Below, one piece after another: positions 1 through 11,800 of a DNA stretch of 64,000 nt; position 1 is the first letter of the stretch, and every line of letters starts with the position of its first letter. The stretch lies in contig JBBDHG010000051.1 in the NCBI GenBank assembly GCA_037951165.1, positions 1 through 64,000 of the forward strand, in the 5' to 3' direction. The notes under the pieces were generated by a model that searched no databases, was not told the DNA's origin, and saw nothing but the letters and a program-made list of their open reading frames with translations. Source of the DNA: Lophius americanus. Lineage: Eukaryota > Chordata > Actinopteri > Lophiiformes > Lophiidae. Position numbers and translations under genes: made by a program.

Positions 1-66
1 TTCTTTCTCTCTCTCTCTCTCTGTCTCTCTCTCTCTCCCCCTCTCTCTCTCTCTCTCTCCCCCTCC

Positions 67-102
<36 letters not shown>

Positions 103-115
103 CCCCCTCTCTGTT

Positions 116-170
<55 letters not shown>

Positions 171-198
171 TTCTCTCTCTCTCTTTCTCTCTCTCTTC

Positions 199-240
<42 letters not shown>

Positions 241-245
241 CCCCC
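1..245 (+). repeat. (CT)n microsatellite forming the pyrimidine tract of a sideroflexin intron
   Basis: The window opens with about 245 bases of CT dinucleotides, broken by short C runs and scattered G or TT interruptions. It runs straight into the CCCCCCCTCAG acceptor before the exon at 251, so it doubles as a very long polypyrimidine tract. Its length is likely to vary between individuals. Confidence 0.93.
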
Positions 246-250
246 CTCAG

Positions 251-1782
251 CGAGTGCAAACATCTGTAACGTGGGTCTGATGCGACACAATGAACTCTCT
301 GAAGGTGTCGATGTCCTGGACAACAATGGGAAAGTGGTGGGATCCTCCAAAATCGCCGCGAAACACGTGAGAAGCTTTTTCGTGAGGCTCAGAAGAAAAA
401 ACGCCACTGATGCGTCTGAATCTGTGTCACATCCTGCTCCCGCCTCTCGGCACCATCTGGTCTCATGACGGGGGGAAATGAAGTCCAACTTATTGCCGTG
501 TCTGAAATGAAGCGTGTGCACAATGTTCTCCCGTCTCTCCTCAGGCCATCATGGAGACGGCCTTCACACGTGTGGTCCTCCCCATGCCCATCTTTGTTCT
601 GCCCACCGTCATTATGTCCTACCTCGAGAGGTTGGCGCTATTCTTGATACCTTAAACATGTTATTTTCTCTTTATATCTATGTAATGCAAAAAATATAAA
701 ACGCAAACCAGCAGGAAGTCGTGTCTTTAAATTACGTTCTTAGGCCGGGGAACTCTTTAGATCACAGATATGTCATGTGAACAGGTGGGGATCTTGGTCT
801 TCTGGATCATTTTCAAATTTTATACCCATACAGACCTTAGAGCGAGGAAGAACTGGAATGATTTTTTTACTCACTACACTAGGGTGAACTTTAGTTTCAA
901 AAGTTCTTGGGCTATAATCTTTCCACCGTTGGTCTGATTGAGTCCAAATTTAGCGCATATAAATCGGTTAATGTAAATCTATCTAATTTACATATTTTAT
1001 TCTGGTAGTCCATATTTTACTCACTAGGGGGAGATTTTTTTTTAATACAGGTTTTTGGCCATAACCCGAAAACTATTTCTTCAATCATTTTCAAATTTCG
1101 TACCGCGATAGAATTTAGTGCGAGGAAGAACTGGATTTGTTTTGGAAAAGGTCAGTTTTATATTTCCAACACTAGGGGGAGCTTTATTTCCAAATGTTTC
1201 CGAGCCAAATGTTTCCGAGCCAACGTCGGTGCCTATGAAGGGACTCAAGGATATATATCTTATGTAGATCATAGTTTACTCAAATAGTTCATATTTGACC
1301 CACTAGGGGGAACTCTTTTTCCTCCGGGACGGATTCACGCAGAAACCTCAACCTTCTCCTTCCATCTCCATCTCGCGTAGGCTGAGCTTCCTGCAGAAGA
1401 ACCGCAGACTGATGTTGCCCATCCACAGCTTGGTGTGTCTGGTGACCTTTGGCCTCTCCCTGCCTGTAGCCATCAGCCTCTTCCCCCAGATGTCTCAGGT
1501 ACAGTAGCTCCTCCCTCCAACCGCTCCAGATGGCGGAGGCAGCAGCCGGGAGGAGACTCACATTATTCACCCGCCGCTGGAGAAGCGGCGCCTCGGTTCG
1601 CCCGGCGTTTGCTCGCATCTTCTCCACGTCTAATTATAAAGGTTAAAGTGGTTCTCAGAGCTCGCAAGAGATCCCGCCTTCATTTTTGGCGCGTTTCCTT
1701 GCAGATCGAGGTGTCTCGCCTGGAGCCGGAGATCGCCATGGCAACGGACTGCAAGGTGGTGACCTACAACAAGGGTCTATGA
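251..1782 (+). CDS. sfxn5: Sideroflexin 5, last four coding exons (5'-partial)
   Basis: Sideroflexins are multi-pass carriers of the mitochondrial inner membrane; SFXN1 transports serine, and SFXN5 has been described as a tricarboxylate-type carrier. Four exons with correct borders join in phase: 251-366, 545-630, 1381-1498 and 1705-1782 (stop TGA at 1780-1782). The first reads SANICNVGLMRHNELSEGVD and then a GSSKIAAKH segment. The second (AIMETAFTRVVLPMPIFVLP) and third (LVCLVTFGLSLPVAISLFPQ) are hydrophobic and fit the C-terminal membrane segments. The fourth ends VVTYNKGL, the usual sideroflexin C-terminus. The LFPQMSQIEVSRLEPEIA stretch resembles SFXN5 (LFPQMSEIETSQLEPEIA, recalled from the human protein) more than SFXN1-3. 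Phases are 0, 2 and 0 at the three internal junctions. The 5' exons lie before the window. Family is secure; paralogue assignment is by remembered similarity. Confidence 0.9.
631..1380 (+). other. Sideroflexin intron holding a CTAGGGGGAGC-family repeat
   Basis: This 750-bp intron starts GTTGGC and ends CTCGCGTAG. Most of it (about 770-1325) is a copy of the unclassified repeat that carries CACTAGGGGGAGC blocks spaced by text such as GAGGAAGAACTGGA and CCGTTGGTCTGATT. The last block (CACTAGGGGGAACT) lies only about 60 bp before the acceptor. Confidence 0.75.
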
Positions 1783-1954
1783 TTGATGTCGCTGGAGTGG
1801 AGGGGTAGCGGAGAGGAGATGATCCTTCAGACGCCGGAGATGATCAGGCACTAACCCAGAGTTCTGGACCGTGAAATCAGATTTTAGTATTAATGAGATT
1901 ATTTTAATATATATGATCAACTGTTTCCTACAAGTAGGCCATTATTATGAAGCC

Positions 1955-2265
1955 CGGTCAAATTTACACCAATCGGCCATAACATTATAACCACCAACAG
2001 GTGAAGTCAGAAAAATGTTGATTATCGGATTATCTTGGTTACACATACATGAGAATTGCTGCAGAACCTTCTCTTGAGGCCCCACCTCTCATTTCACAGA
2101 CCTTAAAGGATCTGCTGCTAACATCCTGGTACCATATACAAAGCTCACCTTCAGAGGTCTGGAGGAGTCCACACCCTCGACGGGTCAGAGCTGCTTTGGA
2201 AGCAAAGGCGTTACCTGCATATCTTCAGGGTTCTAATTATATCGCTGATCGGTGGAGATGCTCTT
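1955..2265 (+). mobile_element. Non-autonomous Tc1-like element (family B), about 0.3 kb
   Basis: The left end carries ACACCAATCGGCCATAACAT followed by TATAACCACC; the right end has a decayed CGCTGATCGGTG, the inverted counterpart. Between them, text such as CCTTAAAGGATCTGCTGCTA and CTCGACGGGTCAGAGCTGCT corresponds to the 3' part of the fuller copies (compare 20427-21047), so this is an internal-deletion derivative. Confidence 0.7.
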
Positions 2266-3779
2266 TGCTGCGGTTCGATGAGTTAGATGACCAGGTTCTC
2301 TAAATACAGTTTAAATCTGCAATAACTCACTTTTTACCCTCTTGATAAAAGTGAGCTTAATTTCATTTCTTTTTAATTGGTCTTCACCGACTCCCAGGGA
2401 AATACTCGTTATACTCTATTTAGACTAGCGCCTCGCTAACTAAAGCCGCTTTCACTCGCCTTGAAGTTTGATATTTGAGAATTTTAGCCACTTATTGTAA
2501 TATAGTATCCCGGTAACTCTTGTACGGGAGTAATGGACCAGGTATCTGTTTAAATGGGCTCGATCCTTAGTTCCAGTACAACATCTGTACGGTAGCTCTC
2601 CTCTGAAGGACCAGTGCACTACTTGTGATGATAGGTTTATAATTTAGAGGCCGTGAAAAGAATACAACCCAAAGATCTGTTTAAAAATGTGGTTGACTAG
2701 AATAACCCTCAAGAACCATTAAGACAAAAACCCACTCATCCCCAGCCGTTTAAATGTTTGTTTGAGAACATTGTCTAACAAAACTCCCAAAGTTCAGACA
2801 AACACCCACCGTTACAGAGAAAAACAGTATTCCACATCCGGAGGGTAAGAAGAGTGAAAGATATCAATTTTTGTAAAGCAATAAAATAAGCTGGAGTTCA
2901 TTCAGCGTCCCTCAGATAAAAAGGTAAAAAGTCATATTTCTGATGTTTCTTCGGTAACGAATCTATTTTATAGCCTCTGCAAGCCCCTCCTCTTTAACCA
3001 TCGCAATCAAAACTCTTAGATTTCAAATCCTTACTGTGTAATGACATATATTTGACATCCCCATGCAAACAATCCTAAGCGATCATTTTGTATCGTTTGT
3101 ATTCCACTAACCAAACTCTTACCTTCTAAGAGTTGACCCTCTGAGGACATATCTCTCATCTCTGGAATGCAAAACCGAAACCGACGTTTTGCAATCCTCC
3201 ACCCGGGTGGACGTTCTGCCATCCTCCACCCAGATCTCTTCATCTGTTAGACCTCCTTTCATCTTAAAACATCGTTTTAGGTTTAACCGTGACCATAGAG
3301 GAGCAATAACTTTGTTTAAACAAAGAATATATGTGTGGAAATGCTTTAGACTATATATGGGCTGCATGATAATATTTCCTAACTAACGGCGCCCTTTGTT
3401 TTCCACTGAGATCATCAACTTTTCTTGACAGCTATCAGCAGGATCTTTACAGTTCAACTTTTCTAAAGAAAAAGTCAAAATAAAGAAATAAAGACACCTC
3501 ATCTTTGCCCCGTATGACCCTGAGAAACCTGATGTTGTTTCTCAAATGTGTCACTCAAGGATGTTCATGATCTTTCCCAAAAACTTTGCAATACCTTTAA
3601 TGTCCTCAACAAGAAAAGAAAAAAAACCCCCAGGGAGAAACGATTTCTTTGCATACTTTATTTCTTTGGGTCGTTTATTAATTCAAATATCTTTGATACT
3701 ATAAATTTAGCATAAAATGAAAAAAATTTTTTTCAAGCATGTTTTTAAATGTTAAAGGAAAATCAGACTTCTGATAATA

Positions 3780-3970
3780 CCGCCTCCTCTGTGGCCCCTT
3801 TGACCTGTGGCGTCCCCCAGGGCTCCATTCTTGGCCCCTTACCCTTTGGCATAAACCTGCTGCCGCTGCGTCATATTATAAACAGGTTCAGTCAGTTGGG
3901 CCAGATTTTTCAATAACTAGTGTCTCCGAATGGACCCAACCAAACAGCTGAGCAGGACTTTCAAGGGTTT
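3780..3970 (+). mobile_element. Fragment of non-LTR retrotransposon reverse transcriptase
   Basis: Translation gives CGVPQGSILGPLPFGINLLP, matching the VPQGS-LGPLLF block of reverse transcriptases in CR1/Rex1-type LINEs. It is followed by a decayed LPLRHIINRF-like stretch. Only this island is recognisable, and it cannot be active. A related fragment lies at 53520-53705. Confidence 0.75.
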
Positions 3971-5677
3971 TTAACAATGTCATGGTGCTGATCTTTTCTG
4001 TACACTGAGAACAATCCTGATAAAGTTAGAACTTAGAACTGGATATCTGTGGAATAATCTCACAATCTGGACGTACTGTTCTGTGAGACGGTGCTGTGTA
4101 ACTAATAATTTCACACGTTATATATTTACTCTAATAACCTGAAGCAATGTGTGCGATTCTACTTCCTCTTTCTACAGTTGCCAAACACTTTTACCTTTAG
4201 TCCTTTTTAACTTTATTTGAAAGAGAGATTTGACTGATATTGACCGTTTCCTAAACCACTGCTGTACATCCCTACAAAATAACTTATTTTGTACACTATT
4301 ACTGTATAATCTATATATGATACTACTGATCATGATCTAGTATTTTTAATTTTTTTGTATAATACTTCTACAATGAAAGAAGATTAAATGTTTGTTTTTT
4401 GAACAATGTAGAACATTTATCTATATTCTATAGAAATATAATAAAAACCTTTTCTCCTTTAATTGTTGTGAATATTTTATTTCCAGATTTGTCTTGTAGG
4501 GAGAGTCTAGAATATATTTATGTTTTCCTTTGCTTTGCTAAAGTGTTTAAAGTAGATGCCACTTATTTTGTTCCCAATTGGAATAGCGATTTTTCGTTTT
4601 CCTTTCTTTTTTTTTTTACACCATAACTAGCTATATTACGTGCTAATAAGATTAAATAATGGTGAAAGGTTACCATCAGCAGTGATTCCCTTTTGAGAAA
4701 TAATAAGGTGATTATTAAATAATAGATATGTTCTTCCACTTCTCAAGATTTTGAGTCACAAAATTCACAAACTTGTCAAATCAAAAAGTCTTTAGTTGGT
4801 TGGTTATTAAAGGTGAAACGTTTTTATAGTGTATGTCACATCAACCTAAAAATGAGAAAAGTCCTTTTTAAAACCAGGCTCATTCTTCTATAAGTGGAAT
4901 TATTAGAAGAGTGTGTCCAAATGTTGAGTTGAAGCATCTTGTTAAGCAACACTTCAATAAAAGGTTTCGCAAATTAAAAAAATGTTGAATCTTTTGGTCC
5001 ACCATCTCCACATTAATGTATTTTTCAAGACTTTCCTGATAGTTTAAGAAACTGGGTCTGATTCCAGGAAAGAACCTGACTGACTTGGAAGAAAACCCCT
5101 TCCTTTGGAGTAGAAGATGACTTTTGTAAAATTTGGACTTTTTTTCTCATGAATTCATGACCTTACTCTCGTAAATTAAATTAAATTGTGTACTTTTTCT
5201 GATAAATCTGATTTTATTGACACAATATTAAGATTTATATATTGTAAAATTAGGACTTAAACTGAACTTAAACTTACTTTGTACCATTAGAACAAAATTC
5301 CAATGACTTTACGAGTTTCTTAATCTAAACTTTAATATAACTTTTAAGTTTTCCTCAAAAAATTATGTCTTTATTCTTCTCATTATATTACGACTTTTTT
5401 TTATTATCATAGTGTTATATTTAATTAATATCACGGCACTGCAACTTTATTCTCATGCTAAAGCAAATTTGTTCTGGTAAATTCTTGGAATATCATGAGC
5501 TTCTAAATGTTGACATTTTATTTTTATTGACTTTTTTCTTGTCATAATCTTACGTCTTTCTTTTAAGTATTTCTTACATTAATACATTACTTTATTATAT
5601 TAATGTTACAACTTTAATCTAAAAACCTCAGATTTTTCAGATTTTACTATGGAAGCACATTGCAAACGAGGAGATGT

Positions 5678-5703
5678 ACTTCCGGACCAGCAGGGGGCAG
5701 CAG
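5678..5703 (+). promoter_or_regulatory. ETS-like and CTCF-like sites upstream of SMYD5
   Basis: ACTTCCGG (5678-5685) is an ETS-family consensus common in housekeeping promoters. One base after it, CCAGCAGGGGGCAGC (5687-5701) fits every position of the CTCF core CCASYAGRKGGCRSY. Both lie 150-170 bp upstream of the start codon, and no TATA box is seen. Motif matches alone do not show binding, and CAGCAGGGGGCAGC also occurs in fish repeats. Confidence 0.45.
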
Positions 5704-5849
5704 CGCTCCTCTAAACTGCTTTTCCAGCCTCAATTATAAACCAATGAAGACTGCTGCAGTACCTATATCGGCCACCGCGGGTCGCTGCAGCCACTACCGG
5801 TTCATAAACCCCAGACCCAGGGTTGAAAGGGGAGAAGTTGTCTGCAAGC

Positions 5850-8810
5850 ATGGCGGCTCCCGTGGATGACATGTTTTCCTTCTGCGTGGATCCCGGGAAA
5901 GTTGCCTCCTGCGTGGAAGTCCGATTTATAGACAATATGAAGGTAAGAGTGAGCGTCAGACGTGTTTGTGGAGAAGCAGCAGAGAGGCGGCATTCAGCCT
6001 GGATCGCAGCCGGGGAGGGTGAAGGCTGCCGGGGTGCAGGAGTGGAGGAGCTCCTGAGGGAGAACCAGTCGTCCTGTAGAGTCCAGAAGTACCAGGAACA
6101 TAGTGGATATTCAATTTTGGTTTAATCCGATAATGATTCACTTACGGAAATAAGTGGCAGCTCAAAAACGTCATAAATGGAGCGTGAATGACTTTCCATC
6201 CTTAAAATTTAACTTCAGATTATAGGAGAAAAGGAAGGATAAGGTGTGATTTTAACATAATATAATAATTAATGTAACTGGAATAAAGCACCTTATTCCG
6301 GAGAAAAATCACATTCTTTCACCCAGTGCTGTCGTTTTGGTTTAAAAGGGATAAATTCATCCATCACCTCGTGAATCCTGACAGAAGATCTTTCCTGAAT
6401 GGTGCATCAAGATGTTCCACCTTCAGCAGCAACAACTGCAACCAAACCTCCTTTCTGCTGACTGGAGATCAGTCTCTGACATCAGCGGTGGGATTTTGGC
6501 CCACTCTTCTTTGCAGAACTGCATGAGTGCTGCCACACTGGAGAGTTTGTGAGCGTGCAGTTGTTTTAGGATCTGGTTTTGTCGAGGCCAATCTCTTTAA
6601 CACGGGTCCAGTTGATATCAAGCTTACATTCCATGTTGTTGTAAAAATAAATCTGCAGTTTCTCCAGGAACGTGTGAACGGTCTGATCTCTGTGTTTCAG
6701 GGTAAAGGTCTCTTTGCCAAAAGGAGCATCAAGAAGGGAGAAGCCATTTTCACCGAGCGTCCTCTGGTCTCCGCCCAGTTCCTGTGGAATTCTTTGTATA
6801 AATATAAAGGTGAGGGGAGAGTGGTGTTTAAAATCACCAAAGCAAACACATACAAGTGCTTTTTAGGTGTGCACAGTTTTTATTTTATTATTTTTTGGCA
6901 TTTTACCTCCAGAACCAGTGTTGTAGACAACAAGAACCCTGCAGAGTGAGAAGTAAATATATGTTGGGAGACTCTGGACCTTTAACTCCATATTTCATCA
7001 ATGAACCAGGATTAAAAATGGCACCAAAATCCTTTTTTATATACAAATTATTCAATGGAACATTGAATTGAATAAAAATGGGCTTGATCAAACGGTTGTC
7101 AAATTATGGCCCGAAAACATTTGAAGATAAAGCTCCCCCTGGTGTCTGAAGCAAACGTCCAACTTTCACAAAATCGATCCAGTTCTTCCTTTCACTTTGC
7201 TCTACGAGGGTAAATAAAATATGAAAATGATCCATGAAACAGTTTTTTGAGTTATCATGTTGACACGAAGGATTTACGGCGGCGAAGGACGCAGGGATGA
7301 AGATTCCACAACATCATCCCAGACTTTTCCGGGATACAACAATGTTCTATAAATCCAGAGACCAAAGGAAATGAAGAAATCAATAAAGAATGAATAAATA
7401 TTTGGTATGGTGTGTGTGTCCTCCTGCAGCCTGTGAGTACTGCTTACGCGCTCTGGAGACGGCGGAGGAGAACGCCAGGAGACTCAGCGCCATGCCCGGA
7501 CTCAGCCTTCCTCACCCCGAGCTCTGCCGAGTCCGACCAGAACAGCACCAAGCCTGCCCTCAGTGTCAGGTCAGTTCCTCCCCCCAACGGTTCTTGGGTT
7601 CTAGAACATGCTCTAGTGACTGACCCAGGATGAGGATTTGATGCGTATTCGGGTCCAGGAGGTCTAACACCTGTATATCAGTATATTTTACCCTTAATAG
7701 TTGTTTTATTTTCACAAAAGAACCCACTTAACTTCACGTTTAATTGGAGGAGTTGGATCAGAGGGATTGCTTGTACAAAGCAGGAGATTGGGGGCTTTTT
7801 GGGGAGATGACAGCCTAAACTTAGTTTCCAACATACAAGTATAAATGTTAATAGTAATAATGTTAATAACATTGTAATGTTTTCATGTTTCACCAACAGC
7901 ACAGCTTGTATTTAATACATTTGTTATTATAATGTTGGTCCCTGGATTGAATGTTAAATCTTTATTGAACCTTTCTGAAGGAATGACGAAGCATAAAAAT
8001 ATTATTTTAATATCTGATCTCACACAGTAGTCGTTGTTTTTAGACCGTCTCAATCTGTATTTTCAGACAAACCGTAAAGTTAAGTCGACTCTATGAACTA
8101 AAGAAGCCGACCCCAAAGACACTTAGAACTTTGCATATATATTTTTAAAACCTTCTTGAATATATTTTTTAAGTGTCGTCTGATCGGTGTAACGCCGTCT
8201 CGTCCTTCAGGTGATGTACTGTAGCAGCGAGTGTCGACAAGCTGCAGCGGATCAGTACCACCGAGTTCTGTGTCTGGGCCCCTCCCAGGCGGACCCGGAG
8301 CATCCCATCAACCGGCTGAAAGATGCCTGGAGGTCAGAGATCTTTCTGTGGATCTTACTTTTCTCAGTCCTCTCCGATGACGTTCTCATTCACCGGGACC
8401 CCTCCCTCCCCCCTGTCTTCTCCCCAGGAGTATGCATTACCCCCCGGAGACCTCCAGCGTCATGCTCATGGCCAGGATGGTGGCTGTGGTCAAACAGGTG
8501 AGGACGTGGAGGAAGGTCGTTCTACTGTGTGTGTGTGTCTGGAAAACAAACATCAGCCTTCATCCCGTTCCATCATCTTTTTTTCAAATCAAACTTAATG
8601 CTGTGAGAGTTTGACTCCAACCTCCTCCTGATGGATAAACATATTTATTAACGGGTGGATGATACGTGTCTGAGGCGACTTCTGCTGCTTCCGAGAGCAC
8701 CTCCATCCGTATAATAGTTTTATCAACCGTGTTCAGTTCAAGTCCAGGACGTCTCTGGGACATTAAATCTGCTAACCTTTGTTCAGAAGTGCTGCATTAA
8801 ATATGGAGCT

Positions 8811-8843
<33 letters not shown>

Positions 8844-11800
8844 AAAGTAAAATAATCAGACGTTGTCCAAAAAGACAAAAAACATCTTTGCTGGCACTTA
8901 ATTTCCACGTACTTTTCTGGAGGTGCTGAATGGTACTCCTGTCACTCTGCCTTATACACTGGTCTTCTGTGACTGAGTCGGGACCGCCGACTGTTAATAA
9001 CAGTTATTATCTGGTTGTCGTGGTTACCGATGAAGTAATGAGACAGCAGGTGGACATTTTGTCCTGATGTCGGAACCAGGAGAAAAATAGGCGAGCATGA
9101 AGTTCTGAGGGACTGAATCGTCCTTGGGTCAGAACTTATAACAGTGATTATAATAATATAGACTTTATTTAATGATATGCACAAAAAGGTCAAAATCCAG
9201 TGTTCTTCTAGTGCCGGTCCCAAGCCCCGGGTAAATGGGGAGGGGTTGTGTCAGGAAGAGCATCCATGTGGTAACGGATGACAGACAAAAGACAGGAGAG
9301 GTACAGGGAAGTATATAAATGGAGATACGTGAGTGTCAAAATAACAGCAACATTAAGATGGTGAAGAAATTCAATGATGAATGAAGCTGGAGGCTTTATT
9401 CGGTGTTACTTGACTTCGATGGTCAGAACCGACCAGAGTGGACTAACAAAGAGCAAACCAGGGTTAGAGGATTCCCAAAACCCATTGATTCATGTGGGGA
9501 GTGAAGGCTAGTCCGTGTTGTCTGATCCCACAGAAGAGCTACTGTAGCACAAAGTGCGTCAGAACATTAATGCTGCTTCTGATAAAAATCTGTGTGAACA
9601 CACACAGACTGAAACTATGGAGAGAGTAAGTCTATTAGATGCAGAAAAAACTAAAAGCACACAAAAACTGTAACTGACATTAAACAGAACTGAAGCTGGA
9701 GACAAAGAAAGAGAGAACCTGCAACTAAAGAGAAATTGAAATGAATGAAAATCTGAAACTAGAGAAAAACTGAAAATAAATACAAACTGAAAATAAAGAG
9801 AACCTGAAACTAAAGAGGAACAACAAAAACTAGTGGAAAACTGAACATGAAGAAAAACCCAAATCAAGGAGAACCTGAAACTAAAGAGAACTTGAAACAA
9901 ATGAAAAACTGAAACTAGAGAAAAACTGAAATGAGATGAAAACTGAAAATTAAGAGAAACATAAATGAGAGAAAAACTGAAACTAGAGACTAACTGAAAC
10001 TAAATAGAAACAGAAACTAGAGAGAAACTGTCGATACTTAATTTTTTTCCAGCTCCCGGGTTAAACAGACATATATTTCTCTAAAGAATATATAAATTAG
10101 GACCTGCGCAGATTTTGCAGGTGGTCCTAATGTTATGGCTAGGATAGGTCAGATGCTGACGAGTCTATGGGATGTTGGGTGAATGTTTGGTCTCCAGGTG
10201 TAAAGCGTCGTTAGAGAACACGTCTCGTAGCGATGACAAAATACTCAGATGTATTTAAGGTTCATTCATGCGTCTGAGGTAGATTTGTGATCTGAACAAA
10301 TCCTGATGTTAAAAACCTCGTCAGAAGGCGTTTAGACAAGCTGAGGCTATTTTCACGTTCATGGAAGCCAGCATTAATAAAGTATGAGGTAGAAAACCTT
10401 CAGTTCTGATGCTCCTTCTGCGTGTTGCAGTGAAGGTCTTGTGTAACGGTGACGTAACGATGGTTTGTTGGTTCTGTGGCACCAGGCCAAAGACAAAGGA
10501 CGCTGGAGGAAGCTCTTCGCTCACTTCTGCAGCCGGGCGGCTAACGAGGAAGAGGAGATCGCCCATAAGCTCCTGGGAGAGCAGTTCAAAGTAAGTCTTC
10601 CTCGCGTTATTTCTGCTCCAAGTGCAAAACTGTTGAGCTGCAAAATGTATAAAGTCCATCAGTTCAAAGAGGAGCTCACGCCGATCGGAGTTCTTCACGC
10701 CTCGCTGAGCAAAGCAGCGCTCGTATTCCCTCCTGACGGAGGTGAGAATCCCGCTGTGGCCGCCCGCGGCTGTGAAGTGCGGCCCGTTACGTAACGTGTG
10801 ACATCGTTTATTTGTTTCTTTTAATCCACCCTTGTTTCTACAGGGACAGTTGACCTTGTTGCACAAGCTCTTCAAAGCGGCTCTCCATGATGACGAGCTC
10901 CATCGGGTGAGAAGCAGCCGCCTTCGAACTAACCGCCGCCGCCTTCTTCCTCATGTCCGTCTGTGTGGTCATGAATAAATGTATCGTCAATTATTCATTA
11001 TTAATCAACTTCATCCATCATTACAGTAATAGTACAAATACTTGTACCACATTTTGTGCGTACTTATATGAGGAGATGCTTCTTTCAGCGTCCAAACAGT
11101 TAGCGTTCAACCGTTTAACCAGAGGATCCGAACCCCGAACCTCCTGTGTATGACCCACTGGTCTACAACGGGCCCTACGGTACCGTGAAGAAGTAATAGA
11201 CCGATCCTGGTCTCGTCTTGTTGAATCTTCAAACTGAATTGAACAAAATACCGAATGTATGTTTAACCAAAATCACCAGAGTGCAAAAACTTTCACTCCC
11301 TCTGAACTTGATGCCCAGTTTCTCCACCTTCAGCAGTAAAAACTGGATCCAAACCCTTCTGATACCCGGAGGTCAGTCTCTCACATCACTGTGGCCCGTT
11401 CTTCGTTGCAGAACTGTTTTAGTGGAGCCGCTTTGGAAGGTTTGTGAGAATGAACTGATCTTCTCAGGTCCCACCACAGCCTCTAAGTGGGGTTCAGGTT
11501 CAGACTTGGACTAGGAGACAGTCAGAGGTGGACTCACAGAGACTGATGACCTGACATTCTCCTTCAGAATTCTCTGCTTGGGATCAGAATTCATGTTTCC
11601 TTCAAAGATGACGAGTCGTCCTGGTCCTGAAGCAGCAGATCATCTCCACAACCTTCCACTGCCACCTCCATGTTTGACCGTAGGTCTGATGTTCTTCTAG
11701 TGGAATGTTGTGTTTAGCTTCCACCAGATGGAACGGGACCCTTGTCTTCACAAGGTTCAACTTTCCCCTCATCAGTCCAGCAAAGATTCTCCCAGAAGCA

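Larger units (their letters stand above)
1783..5640. other. Sideroflexin-SMYD5 intergenic DNA
   Basis: No coding exon is recognisable. The beginning must include the sideroflexin 3' UTR; AATAAA words occur at several places (for example near 2880 and 3480), and I cannot tell which is used. A deletion-derived Tc1-like element lies at about 1955-2265 and a LINE reverse-transcriptase scrap at about 3780-3970. From 4200 to 5640 the DNA is strongly AT-rich and unremarkable. The short open frames are what random AT-rich sequence gives. Confidence 0.6.
8498..10485 (+). other. SMYD5 intron 5 (2 kb), made mostly of repeats
   Basis: In order it holds a 29-base T run (8813-8841), a decayed plus-strand Tc1-like family B element (about 9000-9590), a scrap of another fish repeat (GTCCCAAGCCCCGGGTAAAT, about 9215-9270), and a degenerate GAAACT-type array (about 9590-10035). 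Near 10110-10145 is a right-end-like GGTGGTCCTAATGTTATGGC. The acceptor is CTGTGGCACCAG. Confidence 0.65.

Noticed and set aside
10321..10875. 184-codon minus-strand frame overlapping SMYD5 exons 6 and 7
   Set aside because: It is antisense to real coding exons with correct borders on the plus strand and has no recognisable domain.
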